Assembly (NCBI GenBank): GCA_023300185.1
Contig: CP097092.1
Location: forward strand, 682,001 to 746,000
Origin: Lancefieldella parvula
GTDB taxonomy: Bacteria; Actinomycetota; Coriobacteriia; Coriobacteriales; Atopobiaceae
Length of the DNA: 64,000 bases
Direction of reading: 5' to 3'
Shown: positions 27,105 through 36,377 of the stretch, one piece after another
How positions within the stretch are numbered: position 1 is the stretch's first letter
Layout: each line of letters begins with the position of its first letter
The notes under the pieces: generated by a model
Database searches by the model: none
The model's input: the letters and a program-made list of their open reading frames with translations, nothing else
What the model was told of the DNA's origin: nothing
Program-made: the position numbers and the translations under genes

Positions 27105-27190
27105 GCGGGCGTGGCGGAACTGGCAGACGCGCTAGATTTAGGTTCTAGTGGACTAAGTCCGTGGGGGTTCGATTCCCTCCGCCCGCACCA
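27105..27190 (+). tRNA. tRNA-Leu (anticodon TAG)
   Basis: Acceptor GCGGGCG / CGCCCGC, anticodon loop ATTTAGG, the long variable arm of a class II tRNA, T arm GTTCGATTC and an encoded CCA. Confidence 0.95.
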
Positions 27191-27249
27191 TGCAGAAATT
27201 TGGTTAAGAGCTGGTACGCCAGCATTTTTTACGAGACACTGGAGGAACG

Positions 27250-28659
27250 TTGAACATCACCGTTACCGCAGATAAGCCAGTTGACGAGAAACTCACCGTC
27301 AAGGTTACAGTTCCTGCTGCAGAGGTAGACGCTGCTATTAAGCAGGCTTACAAGGACATTGCAAACAAGTATTCCTTCCAGGGTTTCCGCAAGGGCCGCG
27401 CACCTCGTCCTGTCATTGACGGCATTGTTGGCCGCGAGGCAGTCCTTGCTCAGGCAACCAACGATCTTCTCGGCGCAGCAGAGCCACAGCTTCTTGAGGA
27501 GCTTGACCTTGTTCCTGTTGGCCGTGGTGATTACAACCAGGATGCAGACCTTCCTGTTGAGGGCCAGGATTACTCCTATGAGGTAGTCTTCAATGTTCGT
27601 CCTGAGGCTAAGCTTGATTCTTACGATGCCCCTGCAATCAACATGCCTCCAAATGAGGCAACTGAGGCTGAGGTTGATCACCAGATCAAGCAGCTTCTTT
27701 CTTACCAGGCTAAGTTTGAGAACACCAAGGAGAAGCGCGCTGTTAAAGAGGGCGACACCATTGGTGTAGACATCAAGAACATTGAGGGCGCTGCTCACAT
27801 GGAGGGCGAGGACCGCGTTCTTACCCTTAATGGCACCCAGGCTCCAAAGGAGCTTGAGGAGGCACTCATCGGCATGAAGCCAGGTGAGGAGAAAGAGGTC
27901 AAGTGGACTCACAGCCACACTCACGGCGATGAGGTTCACTCCCACGATTACGACATCAACGTCAAGGTTGTTGCTCACAAGAAGTCCGTCACTCCAGAGC
28001 TGACTGACGAGCTTGCAAAGAACACCTTTGGTTATGACACTGTCGAGAAACTCCGCGAGGCTGTTAAGTCTGAGATTGAGTCTGACAAGAAGAATTCTCT
28101 TCCAACTCTTAAAGAGGACCGCGTTGTTGAGGCTGTAGGCAAGCGTCTTCAGCTTGAGGAGGTCCCAGAGGAGTACAAGAACGAGGTCTTCAACGAGATT
28201 GCTCAGGAGTTCCTGAACGGTCTTCAGCAGCAGGGTATGAGCCTTGATATGTTCCTGGCTGCACGCGGCATTAAGACTGATGACTTCATCTCTGATCTTC
28301 GTGTTCAGGCTGAGGAGCGCGCACGTCAGTCCCTGGCTCTTGACGCAGTGGCTGCAGAGCTCAAACTTGAGGCTACTGAGGATGACATCCGCGCAGAGTT
28401 TGAGCGCGCTGGTGTTCCTAACGTTGAGTCTGCAATTGAGGAGTGGCGCAAGGCTGGCCGTCTTCCTGCAATCCGCGAGTCCATCCGTCGTTCTAAGGCT
28501 CTTGATTGGCTGCGTGACAACGCAACCGTCACCGTTGTCGACGAGATTGCTGAGGCTGCTAAGGAAGAGCAGAAGGCAGAGAAGAAGCCTGCTAAGAAGG
28601 CTCCTGCTAAGAAGAAGGCAGCTAAGAAGGACGAGGACGCAGAGAAGGACGCTGAGTAG
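27250..28659 (+). CDS. tig: Trigger factor (ribosome-associated chaperone and prolyl isomerase)
   Basis: A 469-residue chaperone that binds nascent chains at ribosomal protein L23. The N-terminal domain contains the ribosome-docking signature FQGFRKGRAPRPVIDG. The FKBP-type isomerase domain (about 155-245) has KEGDTIGVDIKN. The C-terminal chaperone domain runs to about 435. It begins with TTG (27250), set by GGAGG at 27241. The last 30 residues are a Lys/Ala tail (PAKKAPAKKKAAKK) beyond the standard protein. It precedes clpP and clpX, a common arrangement, though a strong hairpin lies between tig and clpP. Confidence 0.94.
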   Translation: MNITVTADKPVDEKLTVKVTVPAAEVDAAIKQAYKDIANKYSFQGFRKGRAPRPVIDGIVGREAVLAQATNDLLGAAEPQLLEELDLVPVGRGDYNQDADLPVEGQDYSYEVVFNVRPEAKLDSYDAPAINMPPNEATEAEVDHQIKQLLSYQAKFENTKEKRAVKEGDTIGVDIKNIEGAAHMEGEDRVLTLNGTQAPKELEEALIGMKPGEEKEVKWTHSHTHGDEVHSHDYDINVKVVAHKKSVTPELTDELAKNTFGYDTVEKLREAVKSEIESDKKNSLPTLKEDRVVEAVGKRLQLEEVPEEYKNEVFNEIAQEFLNGLQQQGMSLDMFLAARGIKTDDFISDLRVQAEERARQSLALDAVAAELKLEATEDDIRAEFERAGVPNVESAIEEWRKAGRLPAIRESIRRSKALDWLRDNATVTVVDEIAEAAKEEQKAEKKPAKKAPAKKKAAKKDEDAEKDAE

Positions 28660-28724
28660 TCCGCAACTGGTTGGGTTTCTCGCCAGAAAGACTGCGCCAA
28701 AAGTTGCAGTTACTTTGAATTTTT

Positions 28725-28764
28725 CATACCCCGGGTTAGAGACATGCTTCCCGGGGTATGTTTC
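28725..28764 (+). terminator. Hairpin between tig and clpP
   Basis: CATACCCCGGG / CCCGGGGTATG (11 bp) is followed by TTTCT. It probably ends most tig transcripts. Confidence 0.65.
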
Positions 28765-28790
28765 TAAGGAAAGACCTTTGAAGGAGGATT

Positions 28791-29399
28791 ATGCATTATC
28801 CAACAAACATTCCAACCATTCCGTATGTTATTGAGCAGACTCCTCGTGGTGAGCGTAGCTATGACATCTACTCCAGACTGCTCAACGATCGTATTGTTTT
28901 CTTGGGTGAGCCGGTAACGCGCGATTCTGCAAATCTTGTTATTGCACAGCTTTTACACCTTGAGAGTCAGGATCCAGACAAGGATATTTCTCTCTATATT
29001 GACTCTCCTGGTGGAGACGTTTATGCAGGCCTGGGCATTCTTGACACTATGAACTTCATCAAGCCAGATGTTTCTACCATCTGCGTCGGTATGGCAGCAT
29101 CAATGGGCGCTGTTCTTCTTGCAGCCGGTGCAAAGGGTAAGCGTCTTGCGCTTCCTAACTCTATGGTTATGATTCACCAGCCATCCAGTGGTGTTCAGGG
29201 TCAGCAGACTGATATTCAGATTGTCGCAGATGAGACAAAGTGGATTCGCCAGCGCATCAATGAGCTGCTTTCGGATTATACTGGACAATCTATCGAGAAG
29301 GTCAATGTAGACACCGAGCGCGATAATTATCTTCGTGCACAGGAGGCTTGTGATTACGGCCTGGTTGACCGAGTTATCTCTTCTCGTAACGACCAATAA
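28791..29399 (+). CDS. clpP: ATP-dependent Clp protease proteolytic subunit
   Basis: A 202-residue serine peptidase that forms the double heptamer used by ClpX. The nucleophile is S104 in GMAASMGAVLLAAG, and the histidine lies in NSMVMIHQPSSG (about 129). IPYVIEQTPRGERSYDIYSRLL is the typical processed N-terminus. AAGGAGG sits 6 bases before the ATG. clpX follows after 26 bases. Confidence 0.96.
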   Translation: MHYPTNIPTIPYVIEQTPRGERSYDIYSRLLNDRIVFLGEPVTRDSANLVIAQLLHLESQDPDKDISLYIDSPGGDVYAGLGILDTMNFIKPDVSTICVGMAASMGAVLLAAGAKGKRLALPNSMVMIHQPSSGVQGQQTDIQIVADETKWIRQRINELLSDYTGQSIEKVNVDTERDNYLRAQEACDYGLVDRVISSRNDQ

Positions 29400-29425
29400 T
29401 TGTTCTTGTATTGAGGGTTTAAGTT

Positions 29426-30724
29426 ATGGCTAAAGACCAGGACTTCTCGCCTTTTGGCGGATTAGATGAGATGCACTGTTCTTTCTGCGGAAAGAGTAGG
29501 TCGCAGGTAAATAAGCTTATCCAGGGCCCAGGTGGAGTCTGCATTTGTGACGAATGTGTCTCTACCTGCTCGGATATGATTGATGAGTCCCTTGGCTTTG
29601 ATGAAGAGTCAGAGATTGAGACTCACTCTGATGAGCCTGTTATTAAAGACCTGCCAACTCCGCATGAGATTTACGATGAGCTGTCCCAGTATGTAATGGG
29701 TCAGGAAGACGCCAAGCGTGCTATGTCGGTAGCGGTGTATAACCATTACCGTCGTATACTTTCAGGCAATGATGAGCCTCAGGAGGGCCAGGAGGACGTT
29801 GAGATTGCAAAGTCCAACATCTTGCTGTTAGGTCCAACTGGTACTGGTAAAACGCTGCTTGCTCAGACGCTTGCTCGTTTTCTTGAGGTTCCGTTTGCTA
29901 TTGCTGACGCAACAACTCTTACCGAAGCTGGCTACGTTGGTGAAGATGTCGAGAATATCCTGCTTAAGCTCATTACTGCCGCTGATGGCGATGTTGAGCG
30001 TGCTCAGGTAGGCATTGTCTATATTGACGAGATAGACAAGATTGCTCGTAAGGCCGAGAACCTCTCTATTACTCGTGATGTTTCTGGTGAAGGTGTTCAG
30101 CAGGCACTTCTGAAGATTCTTGAGGGTACCGTTGCAAGTGTTCCTCCAACAGGAGGCCGTAAGCACCCTCAACAGGAGCTTATTCACATTGACACCACCA
30201 ACATCTTGTTCATCTGCGGTGGCGCTTTTGTTGGCCTGGATAAGATTGTTGCTGACCGTATTGGTAAAAAGGGAATTGGCTTTAATTCTGATGTTGCTCA
30301 GAATGTCAAAGAGGGCGAGTCTGACCTTATCGCCAAGGTAATGCCTCAGGACCTGCACAGGTTTGGCATGATTCCAGAGCTTTTGGGTCGTATTCCTGTT
30401 ATTACTTCCACTCGTGAGCTTGGTGAGGAAGATTTGATGAGTATCCTCACAGATCCAAAGAATGCTCTTACCAAGCAGTACAAGCGTATGTTTGAGCTTG
30501 AGGGCGTAGACCTAGAGTTTACTGAGGATTCACTCAGAGAGATTGCTAAGAAGGCTTTAGCTCGCGGCACCGGTGCTCGTGGTCTGCGTGCAATCTGCGA
30601 GTCTACGCTGCAAGAGACCATGTTTGATTTGCCATCAGATTTGGATATCACAAAGGTTGTGGTTACTCCAGAAAGTGTTGGCGGAGAAAACGCCCCAGAA
30701 ATTATCAGGGGCAAAAAGAAATAA
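29426..30724 (+). CDS. clpX: Clp protease ATP-binding subunit ClpX
   Basis: A 432-residue AAA+ unfoldase that delivers substrates to ClpP. The N-terminal zinc-binding domain has CSFCGKSRSQVNKLI then CICDEC (C4). Walker A is LGPTGTGKTLLAQ, Walker B is IVYIDEIDKIAR, and the ClpP-docking loop region contains IGFNS. Sensor-2 includes GARGLRAICESTL. It closes the clpP-clpX pair and has its own terminator. Confidence 0.96.
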   Translation: MAKDQDFSPFGGLDEMHCSFCGKSRSQVNKLIQGPGGVCICDECVSTCSDMIDESLGFDEESEIETHSDEPVIKDLPTPHEIYDELSQYVMGQEDAKRAMSVAVYNHYRRILSGNDEPQEGQEDVEIAKSNILLLGPTGTGKTLLAQTLARFLEVPFAIADATTLTEAGYVGEDVENILLKLITAADGDVERAQVGIVYIDEIDKIARKAENLSITRDVSGEGVQQALLKILEGTVASVPPTGGRKHPQQELIHIDTTNILFICGGAFVGLDKIVADRIGKKGIGFNSDVAQNVKEGESDLIAKVMPQDLHRFGMIPELLGRIPVITSTRELGEEDLMSILTDPKNALTKQYKRMFELEGVDLEFTEDSLREIAKKALARGTGARGLRAICESTLQETMFDLPSDLDITKVVVTPESVGGENAPEIIRGKKK

Positions 30725-30740
30725 CTCGCTTAGCAATAAA

Positions 30741-30766
30741 AAAAGGAGGTCGAAAGACCTCCTTTT
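30741..30766. terminator. Bidirectional terminator between clpX and the glycosyltransferase
   Basis: AAAAGGAGGTC-GAAA-GACCTCCTTTT works in both directions for the two convergent genes. Confidence 0.85.
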
Positions 30767-30769
30767 GTG

Positions 30770-31915
30770 TTATAGATTGCCGCCACCAAGTTTGTTGTAT
30801 GACGTAATAAGTTGGGTGCGGGTCTTGGTGCCTGGTGGAAAGACGGTATCAAATAAAGGCATCAAGCCGCGGAAAAGTACGCCGCTTTGCACACGGTGAG
30901 AAAGACCTCTTACCGTACGTCTTGACTCTTCAAGCTGTGAGCGGAGCTCCTCAAGGTAAGGGGAGCGACGAGCATAGAACCAGAAAAGGCCTGCAAGATC
31001 TGAGTTTGGATAGAGCCAAGGCCTGTTGTCTGGTCCTGCAAAATGCGCAATGCAGATATTCTTGCGAGCCTCTTCGTATTCTTCTCGCACGTCTTTTGGT
31101 GCCTGAGCAACAATATGATCACGGCGGAGGAATTGCCAGTCCACCAGGTAATTCCACTTCATATTAATGCGGAGATAATGGCCGTTCACAAACCTGTTAA
31201 GGACATCTTGATCAAGCCAGCGCCATGCGCGCATGGTTGAGACCTTCAGAAACTCTTCAGGAGAAATTTGCTCTCTAATCTCTTCCAGGTTCATCAAAAT
31301 GACGCCTGCCTGGAAGTAATCGTGAGGATCATCCATACCCAGCTCATTTTTGAGGTAGGGACCAACTGTGGCGTCATAGCCATCAATCTGACCAATAGTA
31401 TCAGCGTCGCGTGTAGCGCCTACCAGGTATCCTGTGACATCGATATCGTAGAGTTCTGCAATATCGGTATTAACCACCAGGTCAGAGTCAAGATAAATGG
31501 CTTTATTGACGTTAGGAAGCAGCGAGGGAGCAAGCAGCCTGTAGTAAGTTTCTGGTCTAAAGTGACCATGATGAGGAAGCTCAATATCACCAAGAGCAGC
31601 GTCCACATCTAAGAAACCAACATGGACGTTATCAACAAGCTGAGCCTGACGAGTAAGCGTAATCATGCTGGTAGGAGTGAGGTCACGAGTCAAAACAATG
31701 ATGTCGTAGCGACGCTCTGGATTGACATTCTCAATGATAGATTGAATTGCTACAGACAAATACGGCACAAAGTTATCGCTGCAGGCAAATACAAGCACAA
31801 CGTCATTAAGAGCAAGTCCCAGCTCATCGGATGAGCTTGCAAGCATTGCTCCAGAAAGTTGTGCCCTGCCTGTTCCAACAAGGCGTTGTGTGGGTATTTT
31901 ACGTAATCTTCTCAT
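30770..31915 (-). CDS. Glycosyltransferase family 8 protein
   Basis: A 381-residue GT-A enzyme of the LgtC/galactosyl- or glucosyltransferase family 8, transferring a sugar from a nucleotide donor to a cell-surface glycan. It has DVVLVFACSDNFVPYLSVAI at the N-terminus, the metal-binding DXD in AIYLDSDLVVNTD, and FQAGVILMN and DQDVLNRF as typical follow-on motifs. HFAGPDNRPW marks the end of the catalytic core. The last 60 residues are helical and positively charged, possibly for membrane contact. Acceptor and donor are not known. No obvious ribosome site precedes the ATG. Confidence 0.82.
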   Translation of the reverse strand: MRRLRKIPTQRLVGTGRAQLSGAMLASSSDELGLALNDVVLVFACSDNFVPYLSVAIQSIIENVNPERRYDIIVLTRDLTPTSMITLTRQAQLVDNVHVGFLDVDAALGDIELPHHGHFRPETYYRLLAPSLLPNVNKAIYLDSDLVVNTDIAELYDIDVTGYLVGATRDADTIGQIDGYDATVGPYLKNELGMDDPHDYFQAGVILMNLEEIREQISPEEFLKVSTMRAWRWLDQDVLNRFVNGHYLRINMKWNYLVDWQFLRRDHIVAQAPKDVREEYEEARKNICIAHFAGPDNRPWLYPNSDLAGLFWFYARRSPYLEELRSQLEESRRTVRGLSHRVQSGVLFRGLMPLFDTVFPPGTKTRTQLITSYNKLGGGNL

Positions 31916-31932
31916 ACGTAAGACTTTAACAC

Positions 31933-32703
31933 TTAGACGCCAAAAACGCCTGCTGCGTTTGTCATTACTTCGGTTTGCACAGAGTATCCACGAGCCTCGC
32001 TTAGACCGCTCAGCGCGCGCTTGAGGCTGTCCACAATGTCTGCCGAGCCAATATTCGTCTGATCGCTGGAAGGAAGGTCAGTCTCGGTAAGCAGCTTATC
32101 TTTTGGATAAACCTTGGCGTATTCACGGCCGCGCTTGGTCTTTAGGCTCAGCTCACCAACAGAGAACCAACAGCCAAGCTTAATGGCCTTCTGGAGCTCG
32201 TCTGAGCTGCCGCTAAACCAGTGGATGATAGGAATACACGCTTGAGCCGCTCCTGTCTGCTCAAGAATATCAAGCACTGCATCAACACTTCTCACGGTGT
32301 GCATCGAGAGCACCCGAGGTTGGCTGTTGCGAGATAGCTCTGCAGCGCGAGTGCAAATCTTCGTAAAGGCTTTAATCTGCAGCTCTTGCAACCCATCAAC
32401 ACAATAGCGAGAAGAAAAATCTAGCCCAACCTCACCAAGGTAAGGCGTCTGCTCCATAAGCCCTAGCAGGAGCTCTATATCTTTTTCAGTGACGCGACCG
32501 TCAGAAATATACCAGGGGTGTGCCCCCAGTCCCACACGGATGTTGTCTTGCGAAAGCTGAGGAGCAAGTTCCAGGTAGTCGTGAGGAGTAACGCCGCAGG
32601 TAAAGAGACCTAATCTAGCCTCACTAGAACTTCTCGCTACATTGAGTGGAGAGTCCATAAGGTTGGCGTGGACGTGCGCATCAAAATACGTGAGGCTACT
32701 CAT
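31933..32703 (-). CDS. TatD-family metal-dependent hydrolase
   Basis: A 256-residue TIM-barrel hydrolase (TatD-type, DNase-like). The N-terminal FDAHVHANL supplies the HxH metal ligands. YLGEVGLDFSSRY has the bridging glutamate, SMHTVRS a histidine, IIHWFSG the next ligand, and TETDLPSSD the final aspartate. ATG 32703 lies inside the end of the tcdA gene (8-base overlap), which indicates coupling. The substrate in the cell is uncertain; the family is linked to DNA repair and quality control. Confidence 0.82.
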   Translation of the reverse strand: MSSLTYFDAHVHANLMDSPLNVARSSSEARLGLFTCGVTPHDYLELAPQLSQDNIRVGLGAHPWYISDGRVTEKDIELLLGLMEQTPYLGEVGLDFSSRYCVDGLQELQIKAFTKICTRAAELSRNSQPRVLSMHTVRSVDAVLDILEQTGAAQACIPIIHWFSGSSDELQKAIKLGCWFSVGELSLKTKRGREYAKVYPKDKLLTETDLPSSDQTNIGSADIVDSLKRALSGLSEARGYSVQTEVMTNAAGVFGV

Positions 32704-33430
32704 AAGCAAGCCCTGAAAGATGCAAGATGACGTCCGAGGCAATCATTTGACCCATAATAGGAGGGTAGTAGGACATAGTGCCTAGCTTGGCAGATTTGCC
32801 CGTTGCGCCTTCTGGTGCAAAAACTGGTCGCGCTGGCTCGGGGGAGTAGAGCACACGGAAGTCAGCAAGGCCGCGCTTCTTAGACTCTTTTCTCATCACC
32901 CTTGCAAGAGCATCGGTATGCGTTTTTGAAAGCGTAGTAATCTCCAGGAGTTCTGGGTGGATTTTATTACCGCCACCCATGCTGGAGATGAGGTAGATAT
33001 CGTTTTTCTGGCACCATGCCACAACAGCTAATTTGGCAGAAATGGTATCGATAGCATCAACTACAACATCTGGTTTTGGAAGAGCAGAGAGCTGCTCGTC
33101 AACGTTGTCTTTAAGCAAAAACGCGTCAAGGGTGACTACGTGAGCGTCTGGATTAATGTCCAGAATCATCTCTTTGGTAACGTCAACTTTTCTTTTTCCA
33201 ATGGTGCTCACATAGGCAATAGCCTGCCTATTTAGGTTGGATGCTTCTACTGCATCAGCATCCACTAAAACAAACGAGCCTACACCGCCTCTGGCCAGCG
33301 CCTGAACACAGTTTGAACCAACGCCACCAAGCCCTAAGACCATGACGCAGGAATTTTGAATCTTTCCAAGGCGGTCTTTTCCTAGAACAAGTTCAAGTCG
33401 AGCAGTGGCTTCAGGAATTGTGGCAGACAT
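32696..33430 (-). CDS. tcdA: tRNA threonylcarbamoyladenosine dehydratase (ThiF/E1-like)
   Basis: A 244-residue member of the ThiF/MoeB/E1 superfamily, closest to TcdA (YgdL/CsdL). TcdA uses ATP to cyclise t6A at position 37 of ANN-decoding tRNAs. The nucleotide loop is VMVLGLGGVGSNCVQALARGG. ASNLNRQAIAY has the catalytic Arg/Gln, and VVDAIDTISAK is the metal-site region. ATG 33430 is chosen because AGGAG lies just ahead, although four codons extend upstream in frame. It is followed by the overlapping tatD gene. Confidence 0.85.
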   Translation of the reverse strand: MSATIPEATARLELVLGKDRLGKIQNSCVMVLGLGGVGSNCVQALARGGVGSFVLVDADAVEASNLNRQAIAYVSTIGKRKVDVTKEMILDINPDAHVVTLDAFLLKDNVDEQLSALPKPDVVVDAIDTISAKLAVVAWCQKNDIYLISSMGGGNKIHPELLEITTLSKTHTDALARVMRKESKKRGLADFRVLYSPEPARPVFAPEGATGKSAKLGTMSYYPPIMGQMIASDVILHLSGLAYE

Positions 33431-33595
33431 AGAGCTCCTCATAAAAAGTATCTGCAGATAGTATAGCTTGTTACTTCACTTACGCTTCAAGAAGTGTAGA
33501 CCGATAGTAATTTTAACTAATGGTAAGAAAGCACCCCATAAGTCGTCTTTTATTAGTAGAATAAATGAAGCAAATTTTGACGATGTTGTCAGCAT

Positions 33596-36301
33596 ATGAA
33601 AGGCAAGATTACTGTGGAAGAAATGCCCAAGAATTATGATCCTCAGGCAGCTGAGCCTGAGCTCATTGAAAAGTGGATAAAGGCAGATTGTTACGGTCGT
33701 AGCAAGGGAACTGAAGACCGTACAGTAGTTATCCCTCCACCAAACGTTACCGGCATCCTTCACATGGGACATGCCATGGATGACACCATCCAGGACACCT
33801 ACATTCGTTATTCTCGCATGCGCGGTTATTCAACTCGTTGGATTCTTGGAACTGACCACGCAGGTATTGCAACTCAGACTAAGGTTGATAAGAAGCTTAA
33901 GTCAGAGGGTATTTCTCGCCTGGAGATTGGTCGCGAGAAATTCCTGGAGGCTTGCTGGGATTGGACGCGCGAGTACGGCGGAACCATTGTTTCTCAGATC
34001 AAGCGCATGGGCTGCTCCATTGATTTTAATGACGAGAAGTTCACCATGTCTCCTGAGTACACTCAGGCAGTGCGTAAGGTCTTTGTTGATTGGTATCATG
34101 ACCAGCTCATTTATCGCGGTAAGCGAATCGTAAACTGGTGTCCTCATTGCGAGACTTCTATCTCTGACGATGAGGCGGAGTACGCTGACGAGAAGGGCCA
34201 TCTTTGGTACCTGCGTTACCCACTCAAAGAGCCTGTTAATGGCGTTGAGTACATTACCGTAGCTACTACTCGTCCAGAGACCATGCTGGGTGATACTGGC
34301 GTAGCTGTTTCTCCTCAAGATCCAGAAAAGGCAGATCTTGTTGGAAAGACCGTTATTCTGCCCATTGTTGACCGAGAGATTCCAATTTTCTCTGACTGGC
34401 ATGTTGACGCAGGCTTTGGTACCGGTTTTGTTAAGGTAACTCCAGCTCATGACCCTAATGACTTTGCTATGGGTCAAACTCATAACCTTGAGCAGATTAA
34501 CATCTTTGATGAGCACGCTGTTGTTGTTGACGGTTACGGTGAGTTCTCTGGTCTTGATAGAGATCAGGCTCGTGAGGCTATTGTTTCTTGGTTTGAAGAG
34601 CATGGCCTGCTTGATCACGTTGAAGACCTTGATCACTCCGTTATGCATTGCTACCGCTGCGGCACAACTCTTGAGCCATGGCTCTCTGAGCAGTGGTTTG
34701 TTGCCGTTGATAAGCTCAAAGAGCCTGCAGCACAGGTAGTCAAAGACGGTCAGGTTACCTTCCATCCAGAGCGTTGGACTCAGACCTACCTCACGTGGAT
34801 GGAAAATCTCCGCGACTGGAATATCTCCAGGCAGCTTTGGTGGGGACATCGCATTCCTGTGTTCTACTGCGATGATTGTGGCTGGCAGGATGCGCTTATG
34901 GAAGACACTGATGTCTGTCCAAAATGTGGCGGTCATCATGTTCACCAGGATGAGGACGTTCTGGACACCTGGTTCTCTTCTCAGCTGTGGACCTTTGCTA
35001 CACAGGGTTGGCCAGATCATCCTGAGCTGCTTGAGGGCCATCACCCAACACAGGTCCTGGTAACCGCTCGAGACATCATTGCGCTTTGGGTTGCTCGCAT
35101 GATTATGAGCTCGCTCTACTTCACCAAAGAGATTCCATTCCACGATGTCTATATCTACGCAACCATTTTGGCTAAGGACGGCAGCCGCATGTCCAAGTCA
35201 AAGGGTAACGGTGTAGATCCTATGGATCTGATTGCTAAGTATGGTGCAGACGCAATGCGTTACAACCTGCTTACGCTTATTACAAACAACCAGGACGTCA
35301 AGTTTGATGCTGTTCTGGATAAGAAGACTCGTGAGCTTATTGAGTCTCCAAGAACTGACCAGGCACGTTCTTTTGTTACTAAGATTTGGAATGCAAGCCG
35401 CTTTGTTCAGATGAATCTTGATGGTTACACTGCCGGCATGCCAAAGGCAGAAACGCCAGAAGATGCATGGATGTTCTCGCGCCTTGCAAAGGTTGTTGCA
35501 GAGACAACCGAGCAGCTTGAGACTTATGGCTTTGGCGAGTATGCCCGCAACATCCAGTCCTTCTTCTGGAATGATGTCTGCGACTGGTACATTGAGCTCT
35601 GCAAGGGTCGCCTTCTGGATGGAACTCCTGAGGAGCGCTTGCAGGTTCAGCGCAACCTTGTCTTTGTCCTGGACGTCAGCATGAGGCTTCTGCATCCTGC
35701 CATGCCATTTGTTACCGAGAGCGTTTGGGATGCTCTTCCTGCATCCGGTCTTCTGAGTCACGATGCAGAGTTCCTGATGATCTCTGAGTGGCCAGACCCA
35801 CAGAAACTTGCCAACTTTGTTGACGAGGCAGCTGAGCATAACTTCTCGCTTGCTAAGACTGTTGTTTCTGCTGTTCGTTCTTCTCGCGCTCGTTATAGGC
35901 TGTCTCCAAAGACAGACCTTGCTGTTGTGGTCAAAGCTCCAGCACAGGATGTTGCAGCTCTGAAGGAGCAGGCAGCATTCATTCAGAATGTTGGCCGTGT
36001 AAGCGCGCTTGAGGTTGCCGAGGCTCCTCAGAAGCCCGCTGGTTCTGTTTCTGTTACCGACGCTGGCCTTGAGATGTACGTTGTTCTGGGCGAGCTTGTT
36101 GACCTTACTGCAGAGGCTAAGCGCCTTCAGAAGGACCTTGAGTCTGCAAAGAAGGAGCTTTCTGGTGTGGAGCGTACCCTTGCTAACGAGGGCTTTGTTG
36201 CTAAGGCAGCGCCTGAAGTTATCGAGAAGAAACGTGCACGCGCAGAAGAACTTACTACGCTTGTTGCTCAGCTAGAGCAGCAGATTGCTGACTTCTCATA
36301 G
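33596..36301 (+). CDS. valS: Valine-tRNA ligase
   Basis: A 901-residue class I aminoacyl-tRNA synthetase. The HIGH motif is PPPNVTGILHMGHAMDD (about residue 45) and KMSKS is DGSRMSKSKGNGVDP (about 530). The editing domain has ATTRPETMLGDTGVAVSP, and two CxxC pairs in the zinc/connective region read YCDDCGWQD and CPKCGGHH. The C-terminal coiled-coil arm (about 830-900) is Lys/Glu/Leu-rich. ATG 33596 lacks a clear ribosome site. ATG 33623, preceded by TGGAAG and starting MPKNYDPQAAEP, is an equally good start. No T-box was found upstream. Confidence 0.94.
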   Translation: MKGKITVEEMPKNYDPQAAEPELIEKWIKADCYGRSKGTEDRTVVIPPPNVTGILHMGHAMDDTIQDTYIRYSRMRGYSTRWILGTDHAGIATQTKVDKKLKSEGISRLEIGREKFLEACWDWTREYGGTIVSQIKRMGCSIDFNDEKFTMSPEYTQAVRKVFVDWYHDQLIYRGKRIVNWCPHCETSISDDEAEYADEKGHLWYLRYPLKEPVNGVEYITVATTRPETMLGDTGVAVSPQDPEKADLVGKTVILPIVDREIPIFSDWHVDAGFGTGFVKVTPAHDPNDFAMGQTHNLEQINIFDEHAVVVDGYGEFSGLDRDQAREAIVSWFEEHGLLDHVEDLDHSVMHCYRCGTTLEPWLSEQWFVAVDKLKEPAAQVVKDGQVTFHPERWTQTYLTWMENLRDWNISRQLWWGHRIPVFYCDDCGWQDALMEDTDVCPKCGGHHVHQDEDVLDTWFSSQLWTFATQGWPDHPELLEGHHPTQVLVTARDIIALWVARMIMSSLYFTKEIPFHDVYIYATILAKDGSRMSKSKGNGVDPMDLIAKYGADAMRYNLLTLITNNQDVKFDAVLDKKTRELIESPRTDQARSFVTKIWNASRFVQMNLDGYTAGMPKAETPEDAWMFSRLAKVVAETTEQLETYGFGEYARNIQSFFWNDVCDWYIELCKGRLLDGTPEERLQVQRNLVFVLDVSMRLLHPAMPFVTESVWDALPASGLLSHDAEFLMISEWPDPQKLANFVDEAAEHNFSLAKTVVSAVRSSRARYRLSPKTDLAVVVKAPAQDVAALKEQAAFIQNVGRVSALEVAEAPQKPAGSVSVTDAGLEMYVVLGELVDLTAEAKRLQKDLESAKKELSGVERTLANEGFVAKAAPEVIEKKRARAEELTTLVAQLEQQIADFS

Positions 36302-36309
36302 GTAAAACT

Positions 36310-36333
36310 TGATGCGGTGTAACAGCCGCATCA
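36310..36333 (+). terminator. Hairpin after valS
   Basis: TGATGCGG / CCGCATCA with an 8-base loop, 8 bases after the valS stop. The tail is only weakly T-rich. Confidence 0.4.
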
Positions 36334-36377
36334 TGTGTTTAGTACGTGCATGCAGTCCACTTTAGGTTAGGAACAAC

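Noticed and set aside
28560..28650. Lys/Ala repeats at the tig end as a tandem DNA repeat
   Set aside because: These are ordinary low-complexity AAG/GCT codons, not a precise tandem repeat.
33443..33595. Possible T-box riboswitch before valS
   Set aside because: No AGGGTGG-type T-box sequence, specifier stem or terminator could be found.
33902..35143. 413-codon minus-strand open frame opposite valS
   Set aside because: A shadow frame in a conserved synthetase gene.
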